This document shows, in pieces, positions 1 through 14,100 of a stretch of 64,000 nt of DNA. Source of the stretch: Echinococcus granulosus (Eukaryota > Platyhelminthes > Cestoda > Cyclophyllidea > Taeniidae). Each line of letters starts with the position of its first letter. Positions within the stretch are counted from its first letter, which is position 1. The notes below the pieces were generated by a model, which was not told where the DNA came from, made no database searches, and saw nothing but the letters and a program-made list of their open reading frames with translations. The position numbers and the translations under genes are program-made. The DNA lies in contig NW_020170431.1 of NCBI RefSeq assembly GCF_000524195.1, forward strand, positions 134,738-198,737, written 5' to 3'.

Positions 1-1468
1 GTATAGAGAGGATAAAATATGACATTGCTATTTTCCTTATTAAAGTGTAGGTGATAAGTGTTTCGGATCCTAAATTTGCGGCTTGCTTATGAGGGAGCAG
101 ATTTTCTTTCTACAAGCTGAACTTCTCCACACCAGAGAAGCACACACCTTCCACTCCAACCGCGCGATCTGGCGAAAATGCAAATAAGTCATAATGTTAG
201 TGGTAAATATTTTGTCTTTGGGGCCTTTGTGGCTTTGAGGACAGAGTAAGTGTACAGCAACTGTTCCTATGTGGCACAGGACGATGTGCTACGAAATGCC
301 ATTCCCTTCTGGCTGATGACATGTGCTTGTAGATGTTTATTTGTTGTATAAATTCTAGAAAACAAATCAGGTACTATCTTCTTCGCATTCCTTACCCTCG
401 AAAGACAGAAGTGCATGACTGATGCTAAGTGAGAACTAGTTGTTGAACCTCTAAACAGTGCTTTCACTTTGAATGACTATTTTTCCTCGAACTCGCCTAC
501 AAGTCACACGATATTCAAGTTATCAAATCCTGCGCAATACAGGGTTAGACGTGCTTTTTTTCTCTGATGCTGGTGAAAAGGTATTGCATTGTAATGCCAG
601 AAAAAAGTCTACTTCCTTAGGCGCCAAGTTTGAGAGTGGTCAATCCCGATATTTACAATAGACTAGTTATAAAGCCTTTGACATTTTGGTTCTTAATTTT
701 GACCGCTACCTATTTTTAGTTCTAAATTTAACTAAACAAATCGAGTACTACTTTAACTCATGTAAAAGCAGAAGAAAATAATCAAAAATATCAGTTAATA
801 AGGTCTGTTGCAAGTGTATGTTAGTAAAGGGTTTTTAATTTCCCATTTTATTTAGTTTTTGTATGTAAAAACTGATGCATTTATTTAAGAAATATGAAGT
901 CAAACTGTGGTGAACAATGATGAGTTGAATGTAGCTTTGATTGAAGAGGACATGAATACATTCCAATCTACATGAGTATTGGTTACAAGTTGATAGGTAT
1001 CGCGGTTTTCTACGAATTGAATCAACCTCCTGACATTCCCAAATAGAGTTTCATGAGACCCTTCAGATCTATTGCACTGGGTAGTTCATTTCTGCCTTAA
1101 ATTGTATGAAATAATAATGATGACGGAAGGCTGCGAAGCCACTAATATTAGTCAACAGGAGTAGCTAAATAAGAATATCTCTCAAGACATCGGTGAACCA
1201 TATTTTGTGCAAGCAACAATGCACCAACAACAGCAATCGAACTCAAAAACTGCACTACGGGAAAACTGCAACGCCTTCTGAACAATGTCATTGCACAAAG
1301 GAGGCGGATATCATTCAGACATTATAGAAAATTTAGAAGCATATTTTTTAACTTAACCACTTTTAATTCCTCTGTTATCTTTGCTTTTTGTAGTTGATTA
1401 TGCAGGCTTCTTATGTGAGAGACAAAGTACGAGGTATGGATTAAACAAGGCGTTAAGCATCAACTCAC
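1..1468. other. Left edge, probably intron or downstream part of the F-BAR gene
   Basis: I found no exon here that continues the F-BAR reading frame. The last recognised exon ends at a good donor at 1468, so this stretch should be the next intron and any 3' exons should lie further left or outside the window. Open frames at 267-467 (minus) and 473-661 (plus) lack splice context and have no recognisable composition. No RNA gene or repeat was seen. Confidence 0.4.
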
Positions 1469-3842
1469 TTTCTCCGCATTCATCATAGCAACGGCAGCTT
1501 CCAGATCCGTGCAAACAGTTAGCAGTCGGTCAATCATAACTCGAAGCCGTTCCACAAGAACTCCAATCATTTCCTGCGTTTTCGTGATTCGATAGGACTC
1601 CAGTGTTTGGCCTGCTTCACCCCAATTTTTTAGCGTTGTGCTGTAGTGATAGCGACGGTAGAAGTTAAACTGATCCAGCGCAGCCGTATAGTCTGAACGG
1701 GCTCGTTTGAATTCATTGTGCTTCTGGGTGTAGGTTTGGAGAGCCTGGAACATCGTGTAGGAAATTCACAGCCTTATTTGTGACATTGATAACATGCTTA
1801 TATGCCCGGCATTTAACTTGTGAAGAAAGTGAGTGAGTCCACTTTACGTCACATAAACAAATTTACTCGCAGAGGAAAACTGTTAGCCAATAACGTTTAG
1901 TTGTTTATACATACCTCTTCTGGATGAGAGAGATGGGAAATTGTCAAAGTGAACTGTTTTTGATGCTTTCAGAAAACAGCTCTATGTTAAAGGTGTCATG
2001 AGGATCCAGAAATACAGTTAGCAAACTGTTTGTACCCGATTTTGCGCCTTATAACCCGGCTCCTTTTGCCATAAAAAGGTTTTGTTCTATAAAAACGGAT
2101 TCTACATACATTGTGAAGGATGATTTTATTGTAAATTATGAGGACAAAATAGTGGAAAAACTCTTTTAAATAGTCGGATTCATTGAATCTTTTGGATACT
2201 TGCGCAAAGTTATTACCCTACTTTGCAGCTGTGATACCGGCTGACTAGATTTCCCAACTTGATCATCTACACCTTTCACTTCATAGAGGGCTATAAATTC
2301 AATAATATCCCTTCGATATCACATTATTCTAAAATGCGAAGTTCTAATAATCTCCGCGTTATCACAATTGCGTACCTAATCTCAAGAGCCTTGCATCGCA
2401 TTCCCGTTTTGTTGCAAAGGAGAAGGTGCTTTTGTTTAATCTCACTACTAAAACCAGGCGGGTAAAAGTAACTATTATTCATTAGGACGTTTACCTCAAA
2501 ATAGGCCTAGTGCCTGGACAGAAATAACTCCAATACACGTAGGGTACTTTCGCTAAAAATAAAATTTCATCGAAAATTTTAGTTTTTAAGGAACATATTC
2601 TTCATTATTTAACTGAGGTTGATTAGAACAATCGCTGTTGATCGTTAATCACATTATGAGAAAACCATTTTCCGAAAGCAACTATGATTGCAACACGTTT
2701 AGAAAAGTGAAAATGCACTTTTCTCTCTTAAGGGCTGATCAAGTATGGCAGCCGTTTATTTTAGAGATTGATACACCTTGTTAAGATACAGTACTGGCGC
2801 AAAAAATCCATGCATGCACCTACAGTGTACTTTTTCCTCCCTGAAATTAAAAGGGAGAATTTGCTATAACATGGATTTTATTAGAATGCGGTCTACATGA
2901 AGGTGTGAGAATTCTTCCTTACCGTCAAAAACTGAATTTTAGACATAAAGTGCACAATAATGGAGGAGAGATGAAGGTCTCACAACCATAACGTAATCGA
3001 CAATCAACTATGGGGAATAGCTTTGCACTCACTATTTAATATCGTCATACAAGGGTACCTATTTACTTTGCAAGTCTTATTCTAATGGAATGTAAATCCA
3101 AAGTAAAGAACGCTTACATAGATTAGTGATTCCTAGCTATAGATTATTTGTTAGATAACTGTGGTGACGCATCAGTAAAAAAATATTTATCAGTTTAATT
3201 CCATACGTGGAGATGATTTGGGGCAGGCAGAAACAGCAAAAATTATTAAAATCAAGTCTTTTAAAAAGTGGCATAAAATAATTACATTTCATTTACTAAC
3301 CACAAATTCGAGACATTTGTTGATAAAATACTCAAAGCAACTACAACAATTAGTTTACTTTCTCAACATCCAGCTTCGAATATGTTTTGTCCTCGTCGAT
3401 TTTGTTATACTCCTCTTTGCTCCGAATAACTTCCCAGTATTTTTCACGAAATCTCTTGGCCTCATCATCTATTATCTTGGCCTGACATTTGGCTTCATTT
3501 TGAAAGCGATCTCTCTCCTGTTTCCACTGCTTCAGACCCTTCTTTTCCTCTTCAAGAGACTGCCTAGTTTCACCGTTTGCTTGTAGATTAAATGAAACCG
3601 GCAATAAATTCTCTGTATCAATGAGTTTGGCGATTGCGTGTATAAAAGCATTATAACCTCGACCATACGTTGTTTCCAGTCCAACAGCCTTTTTGATATT
3701 AACCAAGGCCTTTTCACACACGCGCCTTAGAAATAGATAAGAAAAAATATACTTACTTCTGGATGGTGAAAGACTCCCCTTGCAACTTTGCGATATCCAG
3801 AATAAATTTTTGTAATCTGTCATGGAGTGAAATACCACTTTC
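1469..3842 (-). CDS. F-BAR (FCH) domain protein, partial
   Basis: Three exons on the minus strand join in phase: 3842-3757, 3725-3359 and 1744-1469, each with AG before and GT after. The first intron is only 31 nt (3756-3726) and the second is 1614 nt. The 243-residue product is almost wholly helical and charged. It opens with a segment like the FCH start (HDRLQKFILDIAKLQGESF), followed by a lysine/glutamate-rich coiled region containing YGRGYNAFIHAI, then a last helix with the typical F-BAR pattern of tyrosine pairs and a long amphipathic run (RITKTQEMIGVLVERLRVM). F-BAR proteins bind and curve membranes in endocytosis and actin control. The true N-terminal exon (right of 3842) and the C-terminal exons, often SH3 or RhoGAP, are not visible, so the subfamily (PACSIN, FCHO, srGAP, FES-like and others) cannot be chosen. 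The fold call rests on pattern, not on a search. Confidence 0.65.
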
Positions 3843-5106
3843 CTGATATTTTATAAGATTTGATGTCTGATCCTACTATGGTTAACCCGAATCGTTGCAC
3901 TACCCATAGCTGAACTCCCCAGGATTGTTCCGCAATCATCACATAAGCTGTATTCGCGTATTTTTTATAAGCAGAGTTTCCAAACCAGCAGGCTTAACAA
4001 ATGATTGGATAAGTAGGAGCAACATCAATATCAACATATCTAGTTCATATTATTTACAATAATCCTTAGAATGCATAGCCTAAGTGTTATTATCCTATGC
4101 GTACCCTTAATTATTCGTAATTACATTTCCAAAAGTGATGGGATTTAAAAATTTTCCTTTTTAGAAAGCCATTACTTTAGCAAAAATTATCAAACCCATG
4201 TAAAAAACGATTTTTTTCGAAAGACTTACATTAGCCTTGCATTGCCTCAAAACACTTTAAAAATGGCCACGAAGCTCTGTCTTTAAAAAATGCGTTTACG
4301 GTTCTCCCGCCGTTCCATAAACAGCCTTCTTACGCTATCCACAGAATATAAACTGCTAAACTAGTAAGGCTAACTTTAGCGCCCTGAGACTCCCTGAAGT
4401 CAAGAGAAGATGAAATACTCGAGCAGAATACATGTATTCAGCGCGGAGAAGGTGTCCGGGCTATTGGCATGGCCCAAAAGGCCAGTCCACCCAGCCGGTT
4501 ACAAGGGGGCTAATTCGAAGTACAAAAGTCGCGCCTCACCAATGCCGAGGATAAACCACTATCGTATTACCCCAACATTTTTGATGGGTGTGTGTGGTTT
4601 TCAGCTGCATCTGCTACTTATTGGCCTGGTAGAAATTTATAACACAGGTGACCTCTTTTTGCTTCAGGATTTTTAATTTTTTTTTGATAGTCTAGGCGCA
4701 TGCAGTTTTTATTGTACTGGTTGTATCTGTGTGTTTTTGGGCCTGTCTGCATAAAGCTCCCATCTAATACCAAAACCACAACGGATTCTATATAAGGACT
4801 TTGCTGCTGATAATTATCGACAGTTCTATTGTGAGAAATGGTCTTTTACAGTCACCTTTGTCTTTATCCTAACTGATCTTGACCTTCACGTATCCCCTTC
4901 GCTTAGGTCCGTGTGTATAGTGGAGTGAATGCCTTGTTGTTCAATTGCCGATTTTATTTTAGGATAATGCTGTTAATAAATTGTTTAATATCTAAAGCAG
5001 TTTGTTCTACTTCGGTTACCAATGCGCACAACACGCCTCTAACATTTTCAGCGATAAGTGTTGGAATGACTTTTCTTAATTATTAATAGACTGCAGTCAT
5101 TGACGA
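3843..5106. other. Interval between the F-BAR exons and ARMH3
   Basis: About 1.26 kb without a recognised exon. It contains one inverted copy of dispersed repeat family R1 at 4379-4560. It should also hold the start of the F-BAR gene or its first intron, and the ARMH3 promoter. No clear TATA box was seen before 5107. Confidence 0.4.
4379..4560 (-). repeat. Dispersed repeat family R1, copy 1 (inverted)
   Basis: The reverse complement closely matches the copy at 50296-50500. Shared stretches include the GGGCCATGCCAATAGCCC core and the pattern CTGAATAcATaTTCTGC. The short open frame across it (4410-4676) is shared with the reverse of the 50.3 kb copy only because the DNA is repeated. Confidence 0.8.
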
Positions 5107-8100
5107 ATGCAAAGGTCGGTGCTAAAGGAGAAAGTCGTTCAGGTATACGAAAAGCTATTCGCTGTATGTTTCTTTCATTCATCATCAAATTCATTTCCCC
5201 AGGGGCAGGATATTACCTCCGGAAGAGCAGAATTTTGGGATGAATTCTTTCTCCTCAGAGTGAACATCAAAGTGCTACTTTCGTATTTTGATAAAGTCCC
5301 ACAGGAGCATATTACTAATTTAAAGGTTAGCTTGATTCAAGTCCACTAATAGCATACAGTTTTTTAGTTGGCATATTTACCGATAGCTTTTGATTCCATG
5401 AATCCTATTTCAGTTTACTTTTCCATGACATTTGATAAGCATGTGTTGATACTCGCCTCAATCAAAACTTGTTCATATGTGCCTCATCATGGAACACTGT
5501 CTTGGTCGTCTCTTTTCTACAAAGAATTACTTTCTTTTAAGCCTCACTTAAGTCGATTATATGGCGAATGTCTACAAAAGGCTTTGAATACCTCTCATTG
5601 GCTGCGCATTGCCAATGCCCTTCAAACGTCAGACTGCCTCCTACTGGGTACTTTTCAGTCCAAAAATATAACTCTCTTATCAGAAGACAGGCTCAAACTG
5701 CTGGTTCCCACTGAATGCTTAGTGCCCGCCAAAGTTGTAGGTCCACTTTTGATGCCATAATCGCTGTAAATAAATACGTCCCTTTTTTGGTGTCTAGTGG
5801 ACTGGATGAAGCTTCTTAGTTGTAAATTATTTGTTTTCTTGCAAGTTCCATTATGGTTGACAAATATTTGATTTTTAGGAATACATGAAGCTCTGTACAG
5901 CTAGCTTCGTGAATGACTGGCCGCCGTTATTGCAAGAACTTGTAATAAACTCTCTAACCATTCGTTGTGTGGTAAGTAATGCCAGTCCGGTGTTTTAAAT
6001 AGTGCCGAAAGTTGTGCCTTCAAACTATTCTCATGTTTCCCGCTTTGCTAGTTATGTTATCTCTATAGTGCCCTTTGGGACTTGTGTTACTTAAACACAA
6101 TTATTTTAACCATTCACTGATGTTTATTTGATGCATCTTATTCTGTCTTTTGTGACCAACTTAGAGTCAACAGCATACATTTTCTAGGAATGAAATTATG
6201 AAAACTTAACTGCATTTCCTAACTCATTTTCGGAATGAAGACATGGTTTAATACGGTATTTCTCCCCCTTTTATTACAAAATTAGCTAAATTGGTTTACT
6301 CTTGCGCCGTTTATTAAAGGCATCGCTTTATTTGAGTGATTTTTGTCGTCCGAATAAAAATATGCGTTGCCTTTATTCTCTTAGTCCATTTGCTTTTTAC
6401 ATTTTTTGCATAACTTAAAACATTATAAGCGTGACCAGGCTTGTTCGCGTTGCTAGTAGCCACATAACTGCATCTTTTTATGTCCTCAAGACGTCCCAGA
6501 AGTTGAAAAAACATCATTCTTTAGTAGGTTTGTTCACCATTGCTCGTGCCATTTGGTTTCAATTGCATTAGATTTGTCTAAGCACACTCTGAACCCCTCT
6601 AACGTCATGTTGCCCTACCTTAACTGTTCTCTTAGCTACTGAATCACGTACATGAAAACCCGTTTTTCGAGTGGTTAATGGACGAAAGCCTCTTCGAACT
6701 CCTCGGCACACTTATCAGTGATTCCGTTCTACGACACCGCTTTGGCTTTGGTGCTTGTCGTCTCCTCGGACTCGTCTCCCAATTTCAGTGGAAGGAGGTG
6801 TGTCTTCTCAAATCCTCTTAACACTCTTGCTACTGGCGTTATATGTGACGCTCCGCTGTTCTTACCCGAATCTGAATTACGCTGAGAAGGAACTGTCTGG
6901 AAAAAAGATTGTATCTTGGTAGAACAGCAAAACGTCTGGATTGTGGTAGTTGACCTGTCTCTAAGATCTCAATAGCGAACGTGTTAGATCCCATCGTATT
7001 TCATCTTTTTTCGTCCTCTCCATGTAGGTGAACAACCCTTTTCTGATGAAAATTGCTCAAGTGAAGGATGAAATCCTCCTAAATGTAAGCTGACTTTATG
7101 CCTAATAATATTCCATCAGAGCATATCTGCGGTGATCTCATTTGCCCTCTCGGAGTCCACGAGGTATGTTTTCCTGTCGTTACGTGCCCTCAGTGTTCAT
7201 GAAGAGGAACTTTGTACAAGAAGGCTCTTTCACGGATTTTGTTCTAGGAAATACAACGAATATGTTCATCCCTCCAGTGGCATTTTCCCTTCACTTTCAA
7301 ATATGGTAAGTTTGTTTCAACCGAAGTAATCAAGGAACTTGTTTTCCTGTCGGATTAAGGTAAAATCGTTCTCTTTTTTAATATGTATGCATATATTTTG
7401 ATTTCGAGATTACAATCTTGTGATGTGGTCTTTATCAATTTGTGGCACGAAACCTATTTAAAACAGCCAGATAGGTATGGCGTTTTCTCTTTGTGAGGAC
7501 AATTGCACTTTGTTTAGCCTCGGGGCAGGAGTTTAATCGGTCACTTCGGTGGTACAAGTCTCGATGATGTCACTTTTGCGCATTGCAGCATTTGGGTCTG
7601 CGATGTTCAAAATTCTTTCCAATCCCTGATGCCAAATGAGCTGCAAAAGAGGTCATCACTGTTCAATGATTCACCAGGAAGTAGTGTAGGTGCATTCAAG
7701 AGACAACTAAATAATAGTAGTGAGATTAGTTGACTTATGTCTAATCAAAAGGCCTTGGACGGCGTTCCATAAAACGGTATCCGTGTTCCTCTCTATGTCT
7801 GTTTACTTTGAGTTTTTTGGGGTCCGAAACGGTAAAAGTCAGGAATAGGGTGAAGCGTGGAGTTGAACTACTTGGACTCTGTATAGTGTAAATAGTTTAT
7901 TTACAACTAACCGAAAAACGGGGAGTACAGAATCGAGGATGGCCGGATTAAAGTTGTGTCCATTTGGTGTTGGTGTTGTGGTGTTCGCTTTTTGTTGTCC
8001 TCCACTCTTGAAGTGTAAATCATTAAATTCGGGTTGTCCGCACCCTGCTTTGAATCTCATTCTCGACACTTCCAGTTGTTGTGTTGGGGAGCCGGGTCGT

Positions 8101-11100
8101 CTGAAACCGCCCTCGGATTACGAATAGAGGTGTCATGATTGACTTGCATCGGTTACCGCGCTTTTTTGTAGCATTTCTCATGTTGCATTATTCCGTTAAT
8201 TCGTTTAGAACGTATTGTCGAAGGCATCTACTTATTTTAAAGTGCTTTGCACTGTTCTGAGTCCTCTGAATGTGTGATAAGGTTCATGATCAACGTCCAA
8301 TTGCGTTTGGGCGACTGTCGTAACGTCAGAGGTGATAATCTGTTTTTTGGAGTGGGAATTTTACTTAGTCGCGATTGTTGTTTCACCAACTTTTGTTCTC
8401 TGGTAGAACTCTTAAGCGTTGTGGGTCTTGTGACTAGTTTTTGAGGCTTTTCATTCCGGTCCCGGTCCTTTGCTTCTTAGCCTCTGCTTGCCATGCTTTC
8501 TCCAAAGCTGTGATGTTTGTTTCATTGGGCTCAAGTGTCGATTTGTTTTAACGATTTACCCACAACCTTATTTTTGTCTTTTAGTGATTACAAAAGTAGT
8601 TGGTAAAATTACGGCTTATTATTTTGCCATAGACGTTTTCGTCCAGCATGACTTACTTCACGAAGACGATGCAGTAAACTGGGAAAAATTATCTATCGGG
8701 TTAATCCACACCTCGATTTGTTGCTGTAGTTCAGACGAAGCAGTTTTTATATTTGTCGATTGTGGAAATAAATGATATTTGTATTTCGGGTACTTTGTTA
8801 ATCCAATTTGAGTGCAGTAACACTTACTACTAACTCTAACTTCCCTGTTCTTTTTCTTTCTCATGGATTCAGCTTGGTGGACGTAAAATCGAAGGACAGA
8901 GACAGGACTTCAGGTACATCTTTACGTCATTATTTATAAGTTCTGCAAAGATTTGAGAACGTTTCTTGTTTACAAAACAGTTTTGCGCCAAATGAGCTGA
9001 GTCGGCCCCCCTGTAGAGCACTTCCATTGTCCACTTTTGCAACCGGAGATTTTAAGCCCTTTTTCCTTTGTGAAGTATTACAAAATACTAATCTATTATG
9101 CACTTCCAAAATAAACCAGTCAAGTCAGTTTTCGGCCTTGATCCACCTAGCCCTCCATTACTCCGTGCTACTTAAGAGACTTTTCAGGGGCATGGTGCCC
9201 TTCAATTTCAGCATGCATGACGGACTGCTACTGTGTCTCTACGTGATCATTCTGCACAATCCGCGTTTTCCCTCTCTCTTCTACTGCTCCCACACCCACA
9301 CCGATGCGCACCAACACAATGTGATGAGGTTTGATAGAGGTAGGGTGGTGCTCACTAGTCCACTAGGCAGGCATTGTCTCATGTCTACGTCCCCCCTCCC
9401 TACAGGTTCTTCGCGCGGAAAAGTGATGGATATCGGCGATGTGGATTGGACAAATGAGAATCACGCGCCGTATCAACCGACTGTAGATCCGCGCAATCTG
9501 ATGGCTGATCTGATTGAATATGCCTCGGTGGTTATGCAGGGCATACGGGGGGGTATGCTCTTTTGCATTAATTAATTACCGTTGATACAAGTGAATTGAA
9601 AAGAGTTCCACTTATTCGTTTGTAATTATAATCGAGACACCGTAGTTAAGTTGTTTACAAATGGATATTCCTTGGATGAGTCGTTTTTAGTCCAAGTGCA
9701 GATCTAAGCTGATTGGCAACTCTGTATCAAAGATGACGTTAAACTATGTCAGACCTAACCATTAATTCGATAAAAGTTAACATTTTTTCCTCCCTAATTA
9801 TGCATTATCGTTTGATAGCTTTTGTCAATTTTCCATTCAACCATGTCTCTACTTGATTTTGTAATAAATTGATTGAATTGTGGTGTACCGAATCTTTCCT
9901 GAAGTCGTACTAACCCATAGCATTGTTAGGAAAGGCCCGGCACTAAACTAGACAACGACAAAGCCGCGTCACTAAAGCTGAAATACAAATCTTGGGGACT
10001 AGGGGGCACCCATGGTTAAATGTACAGTTGACTAGACGGTAAATCACCACTTGTCTTCCCTTCTTCTGGACGTTATCCACAGCGCTCTCCTTGGCCACTT
10101 CTGTTTAAAACATCAGGAGCAGTGGCCATTAATTTTTTCGTGGAACCAAAAAGACTTTTACTCCCTTCATCAGTGTTTGGTTCCGTTAATTCTACTGTAT
10201 CCGAACTTCCATTCTCTTCTTGAAATGCATTGGCTTCGCACTACTCAAGGCTGGCTAACACTCCATAATGGGTCCACTTCATGCACCACTTGATATTTGT
10301 CGGAACCTTGGCCTAAGAGCCCAGCTGTTGAACAAAACACATAATTTTGAGAGGTTTCTCGAGGCAACTATCCTGTATCTATTTCTCCTTTCCATCCTGT
10401 TATCAATTAAATCCCGTCCAACCATCTAAGTGGAGTGACGTGAAGCAGGTGTCTTCCGTTTACTTAACACATAAAATTCCCTATAAGTGCTGTAGGCAGC
10501 TGCATAATTGGAGTTTTAAAGTCAATCCTGTCTAGTGTTGCTTCTGTTGAACATTCTCTTCTTACAAAACACTAGATTAGGATAGTTACCATGGCTGGAT
10601 ACTGCTTTAACAACTCCTCCGTGGTTGATCTGCGCAGATGACTTCTGTGATGCTAAAATTGGAAATTCAGGGCAGTTGTCTTTTCGGGTCGAAGCTGTTT
10701 GTCGCTGCGACGAATGTGATGCTCCCAAGCCCTCCCTGAAGTCTTAACAAGTCTCATTCGCAAGGAAGGCCAACTGTTAGAAAGCTGTAGGTGCAGGTGC
10801 TTGGTGATGCCGCTAGGGTAGAAGTGAAACCCATGAAGAATGTATAGCACGTGCAATTAATAATAACCTCTTTCTATTGCAAAACGATTTACGACATTTT
10901 TATCATCAAGGGAAACAACATTCTTCTCTAATCCAGTAATTTTGTGTATGTTTATGCATCTAAAAGGCGATTTAGTTGCGTGACGTGTGATTACTCCTTG
11001 TCGTCAAGGTGGAGGCCTTTTTGTTCAAGTGTGATTTGCCACGCTGGAGTGAAGACGATTGCAGATTTCAACCGCTAATAAAGTGCTGTGATAGGGTTCT

Positions 11101-14100
11101 TCCTGAAAGTAGATTATGGAGTTAAGCAGAGGTTGTACTGCTGCTGCGAATGCGGAAGGTTTTTCTTGTCTGCCTACGTCCGTAATCACTGGAAATGAAG
11201 GCAGAACTCTGGATTTGGTTCTCGAAAATGGAAGATCGTAGGTGTTATGACAAATTGTTTTTGCCTCGTAACCGTCTTATGTTCAGTAGGTTTTTTCAGC
11301 AAATAAAGAAGAAGCATGAGGTCAAGCATTTACCTCTCCTTTCCGCGCTTTAATAATTATTTTAAAATGCCATTTCGGTACTAAAAATGGTAAGAACTGT
11401 CTTCCTTAGGTAAAAGTGGCTGAAAATGTGCCATTACGCATCAGGCATTTGATGAAAAAGGTGTCTTGGAACCATGTGTCTACGAAATTTCGAATGTATT
11501 CTCCATACGAGGACAAACGTGTCTCTTCTGAAGTGGCCTATGTATTGAAAAGTTCAAAGATGTTCGAATCGGTATGTTGGATGCCCAACCCTCTGAGGAG
11601 GTTGAGTTAAAGCTTAATGTGAGTGTTAGATCCACCTGGGTTTACGTAAAGTGGGTGCTTCAGCAACTGAAAAAGGCAGGAACCTAAACTCAGGCGCCTA
11701 TAATCCATTGCGATGTTGATTTTCTGGAATAAATAGCTAACTTCTACGCATCCTGAATTCACTGGGGGCCCCAAAGCGGGTGGCTGAGGATGTGATGGAG
11801 AAGACGGCGAAGCTCGGTTATCATAAGCCAATCCGTTTTTGGTCGTTTTCTCGGGCTCTGACAGACGACATCTTTAGTTCACCCTAAACGACGGCATTGG
11901 TGAAGGGGGATTTTGCTGTTACCAAATCCTGGTAAACTACAAGCTAGAAAGTTAGGCAAAATCTAATTAAGAGGTCATAGACCAACCAGATCGTAGCTGG
12001 AGTTAAGTTTCATCTCCAAGTGAACTCTTTGGACTGTCTGAAGAAGCCTTAGATGAGTATGAATGTGTGGAAGTGGTAGTCCGTCGTAAACTTTGCGACC
12101 AAAACAAGATTGTGTGATTTTAGAGCAATAAAAAAGAGCTCATTCGTTGAAATAGTTAGTTCCTACTTCTTTCCACATCACAACCTTGGGAGGCATCCTT
12201 TTTTTATCTTTTGGAGACCTAGAAGCGTGGATTGTGTAGTAACTTAAGGCATTTGGGGATAACCGGGCAATGATGTGTTCCTTCACTCAACGACGCTTCC
12301 AGCACGAATGTCATTCACATCACAGGTCAGTCAGTTGACAAGCAAGCTGTTGTTGCCTTGTTGTTATCTATTGACCCCTGGTATGTGTGTGACACCTACT
12401 TGCCAGGCTTTCACGACCTTTCTGGCTGACGTGTGACTTGATGCAACACTTACTGTCTTGGCGTGTTAGCTCTCATTCATTTCAAACAGTGGCATTGCAT
12501 GTTTTGGCATCAATAAGAATTGGTGGATCTTTCATCATTAAAAGCCATGTTTTATAACTGTTTCTGGACGGTACATTCCCTTAACGTGTATCGTGCTCCC
12601 CTCCAAACACTTTCCTACAAAATTGACGATAGGCTAGCGTTTCTCGCAACTTTGGAACTGATTTCAACTTGATCTGTTAGGGGGACGAGCTTGAATCACA
12701 GTCGTTGGGTTCTAGCTCACACGCCATTTTTGATGGCGGTTGATAGGTGGACGTATGACTTCCCTTTATAATGGACATGAACGGTGGCACTGCAAGTTAC
12801 GATGAATTAAAAACAGCGATAACATCTTTGTTCACCGGATAGAATTTCGTGTTGATGTTATCAGAAGGTTATTTCAGGGTTGAACAAAACTCGAGGCGAT
12901 GCTACTTAATTTTGAAATAAGTAGATGAAAAGACCTTAACCCCCCCCTCCAAGCCTTTGTCTTTTGCTCTACCTCCTGCTACTAAGTAAATCTCAATGGT
13001 TGGGAGAACTTGTAGGGACGGTTAACTCCTAATCCTGCCCCTGATACTTCTTCATCATAGTCCCTGCGCATTCATTAAAGGCCACTGCCCATAGTCACTG
13101 AGCAACGTCTTCGTTACCACGATCCGCTTTTCTTAAGCTCTTGTTATTACCTCACCTCCTGATTCGTTACTTCAGTGCACGCTTTTTTCCTCATTTTATA
13201 GATTCTGAGGGCCTGAGTACGTGTAGTCTCTGCTTCAAAATCATGTCCCATGCGACCATGGTAAAGGCTTCACATTTTCTCACCAATTTGCTTCTCTCTT
13301 CTGCCGGCTACTCCTTTTTACTTCCTCCTAGAACCTGTCCGTCTGCCGTTTTCTGCACGAATACAACATTCACTTTACCATCCAGCTGCACAGAGCGGTG
13401 AGTTATGAAATGCCACTTCGAATTTATGCTTCACCAGACATACTTAATGTGAGGAAGGCTTCAACGAAAAGTTGGATTTGTTGCGTCGGTGCCTAGTAGA
13501 ACATATTAGGATTCAGTATTCTTTGCTGCCGAGTTTTGGGACTTGGCCGTATTTTTTATGACTTATGGGAAATTCTTGAAGATTAAAAGGTCTGAAGACG
13601 CTGTAGTAGGTGCGATCCCGCCACCACGTCCCCATCGTTCCATTCCCGGCAATTTTTGACCGCTCATTCTTGGAGTTTCTTTTTTCTATTTAATTATTTT
13701 AGCCTCTTCGACATCGCAAATCTGGTATTGCTCTTCTCGATCGCAGTTCCAATAACACCATGGCTGCTGTTCTTTTGGGTATGCTCCTTCTCCCTCCTCT
13801 CTCCACTCATCTGAACTATCCACCAATCGGTTACTTTGATCCTTTAATTCCATGGCGTCGTCCTTACTTTGGAGCGGCTTGGGAAATGTGGCCAGTGGAC
13901 CATCAATTGACTGCAAAGTTCTAGCAGATCAGAGTTTATGAAAAGATGGCGCTTAATTCTGACCATCTGAGTGTGAAAGTAGCGCTTGATATGAAATTGA
14001 AGCTGAGTAGCTCCCATTCCCCAAACATCATGGTGTGCTAGTTTACTGTGGAAGTAAATGCACATCTGCCTGTTTAAGTCCATCCTAGTATCCATTTATT

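Noticed and set aside
3218..3586. Plus-strand 122-residue hydrophobic open frame
   Set aside because: Antisense shadow of the charged F-BAR exon, whose splice phases are all consistent.
4410..4676. 88-residue open frame similar to the one at 50289-50552 on the other strand
   Set aside because: The similarity is explained by the R1 repeat DNA. The frame breaks in the other copies, so it is not a conserved protein.
12321..12375. Candidate for the missing ARMH3 exon
   Set aside because: The splice sites look fine and the translation is hydrophobic as expected, but it exits in phase 2 while the next exon needs phase 0.
13686..14095. Minus-strand open frames opposite ARMH3 exons
   Set aside because: They overlap exons that match ARMH3 on the plus strand and have no splice support of their own.
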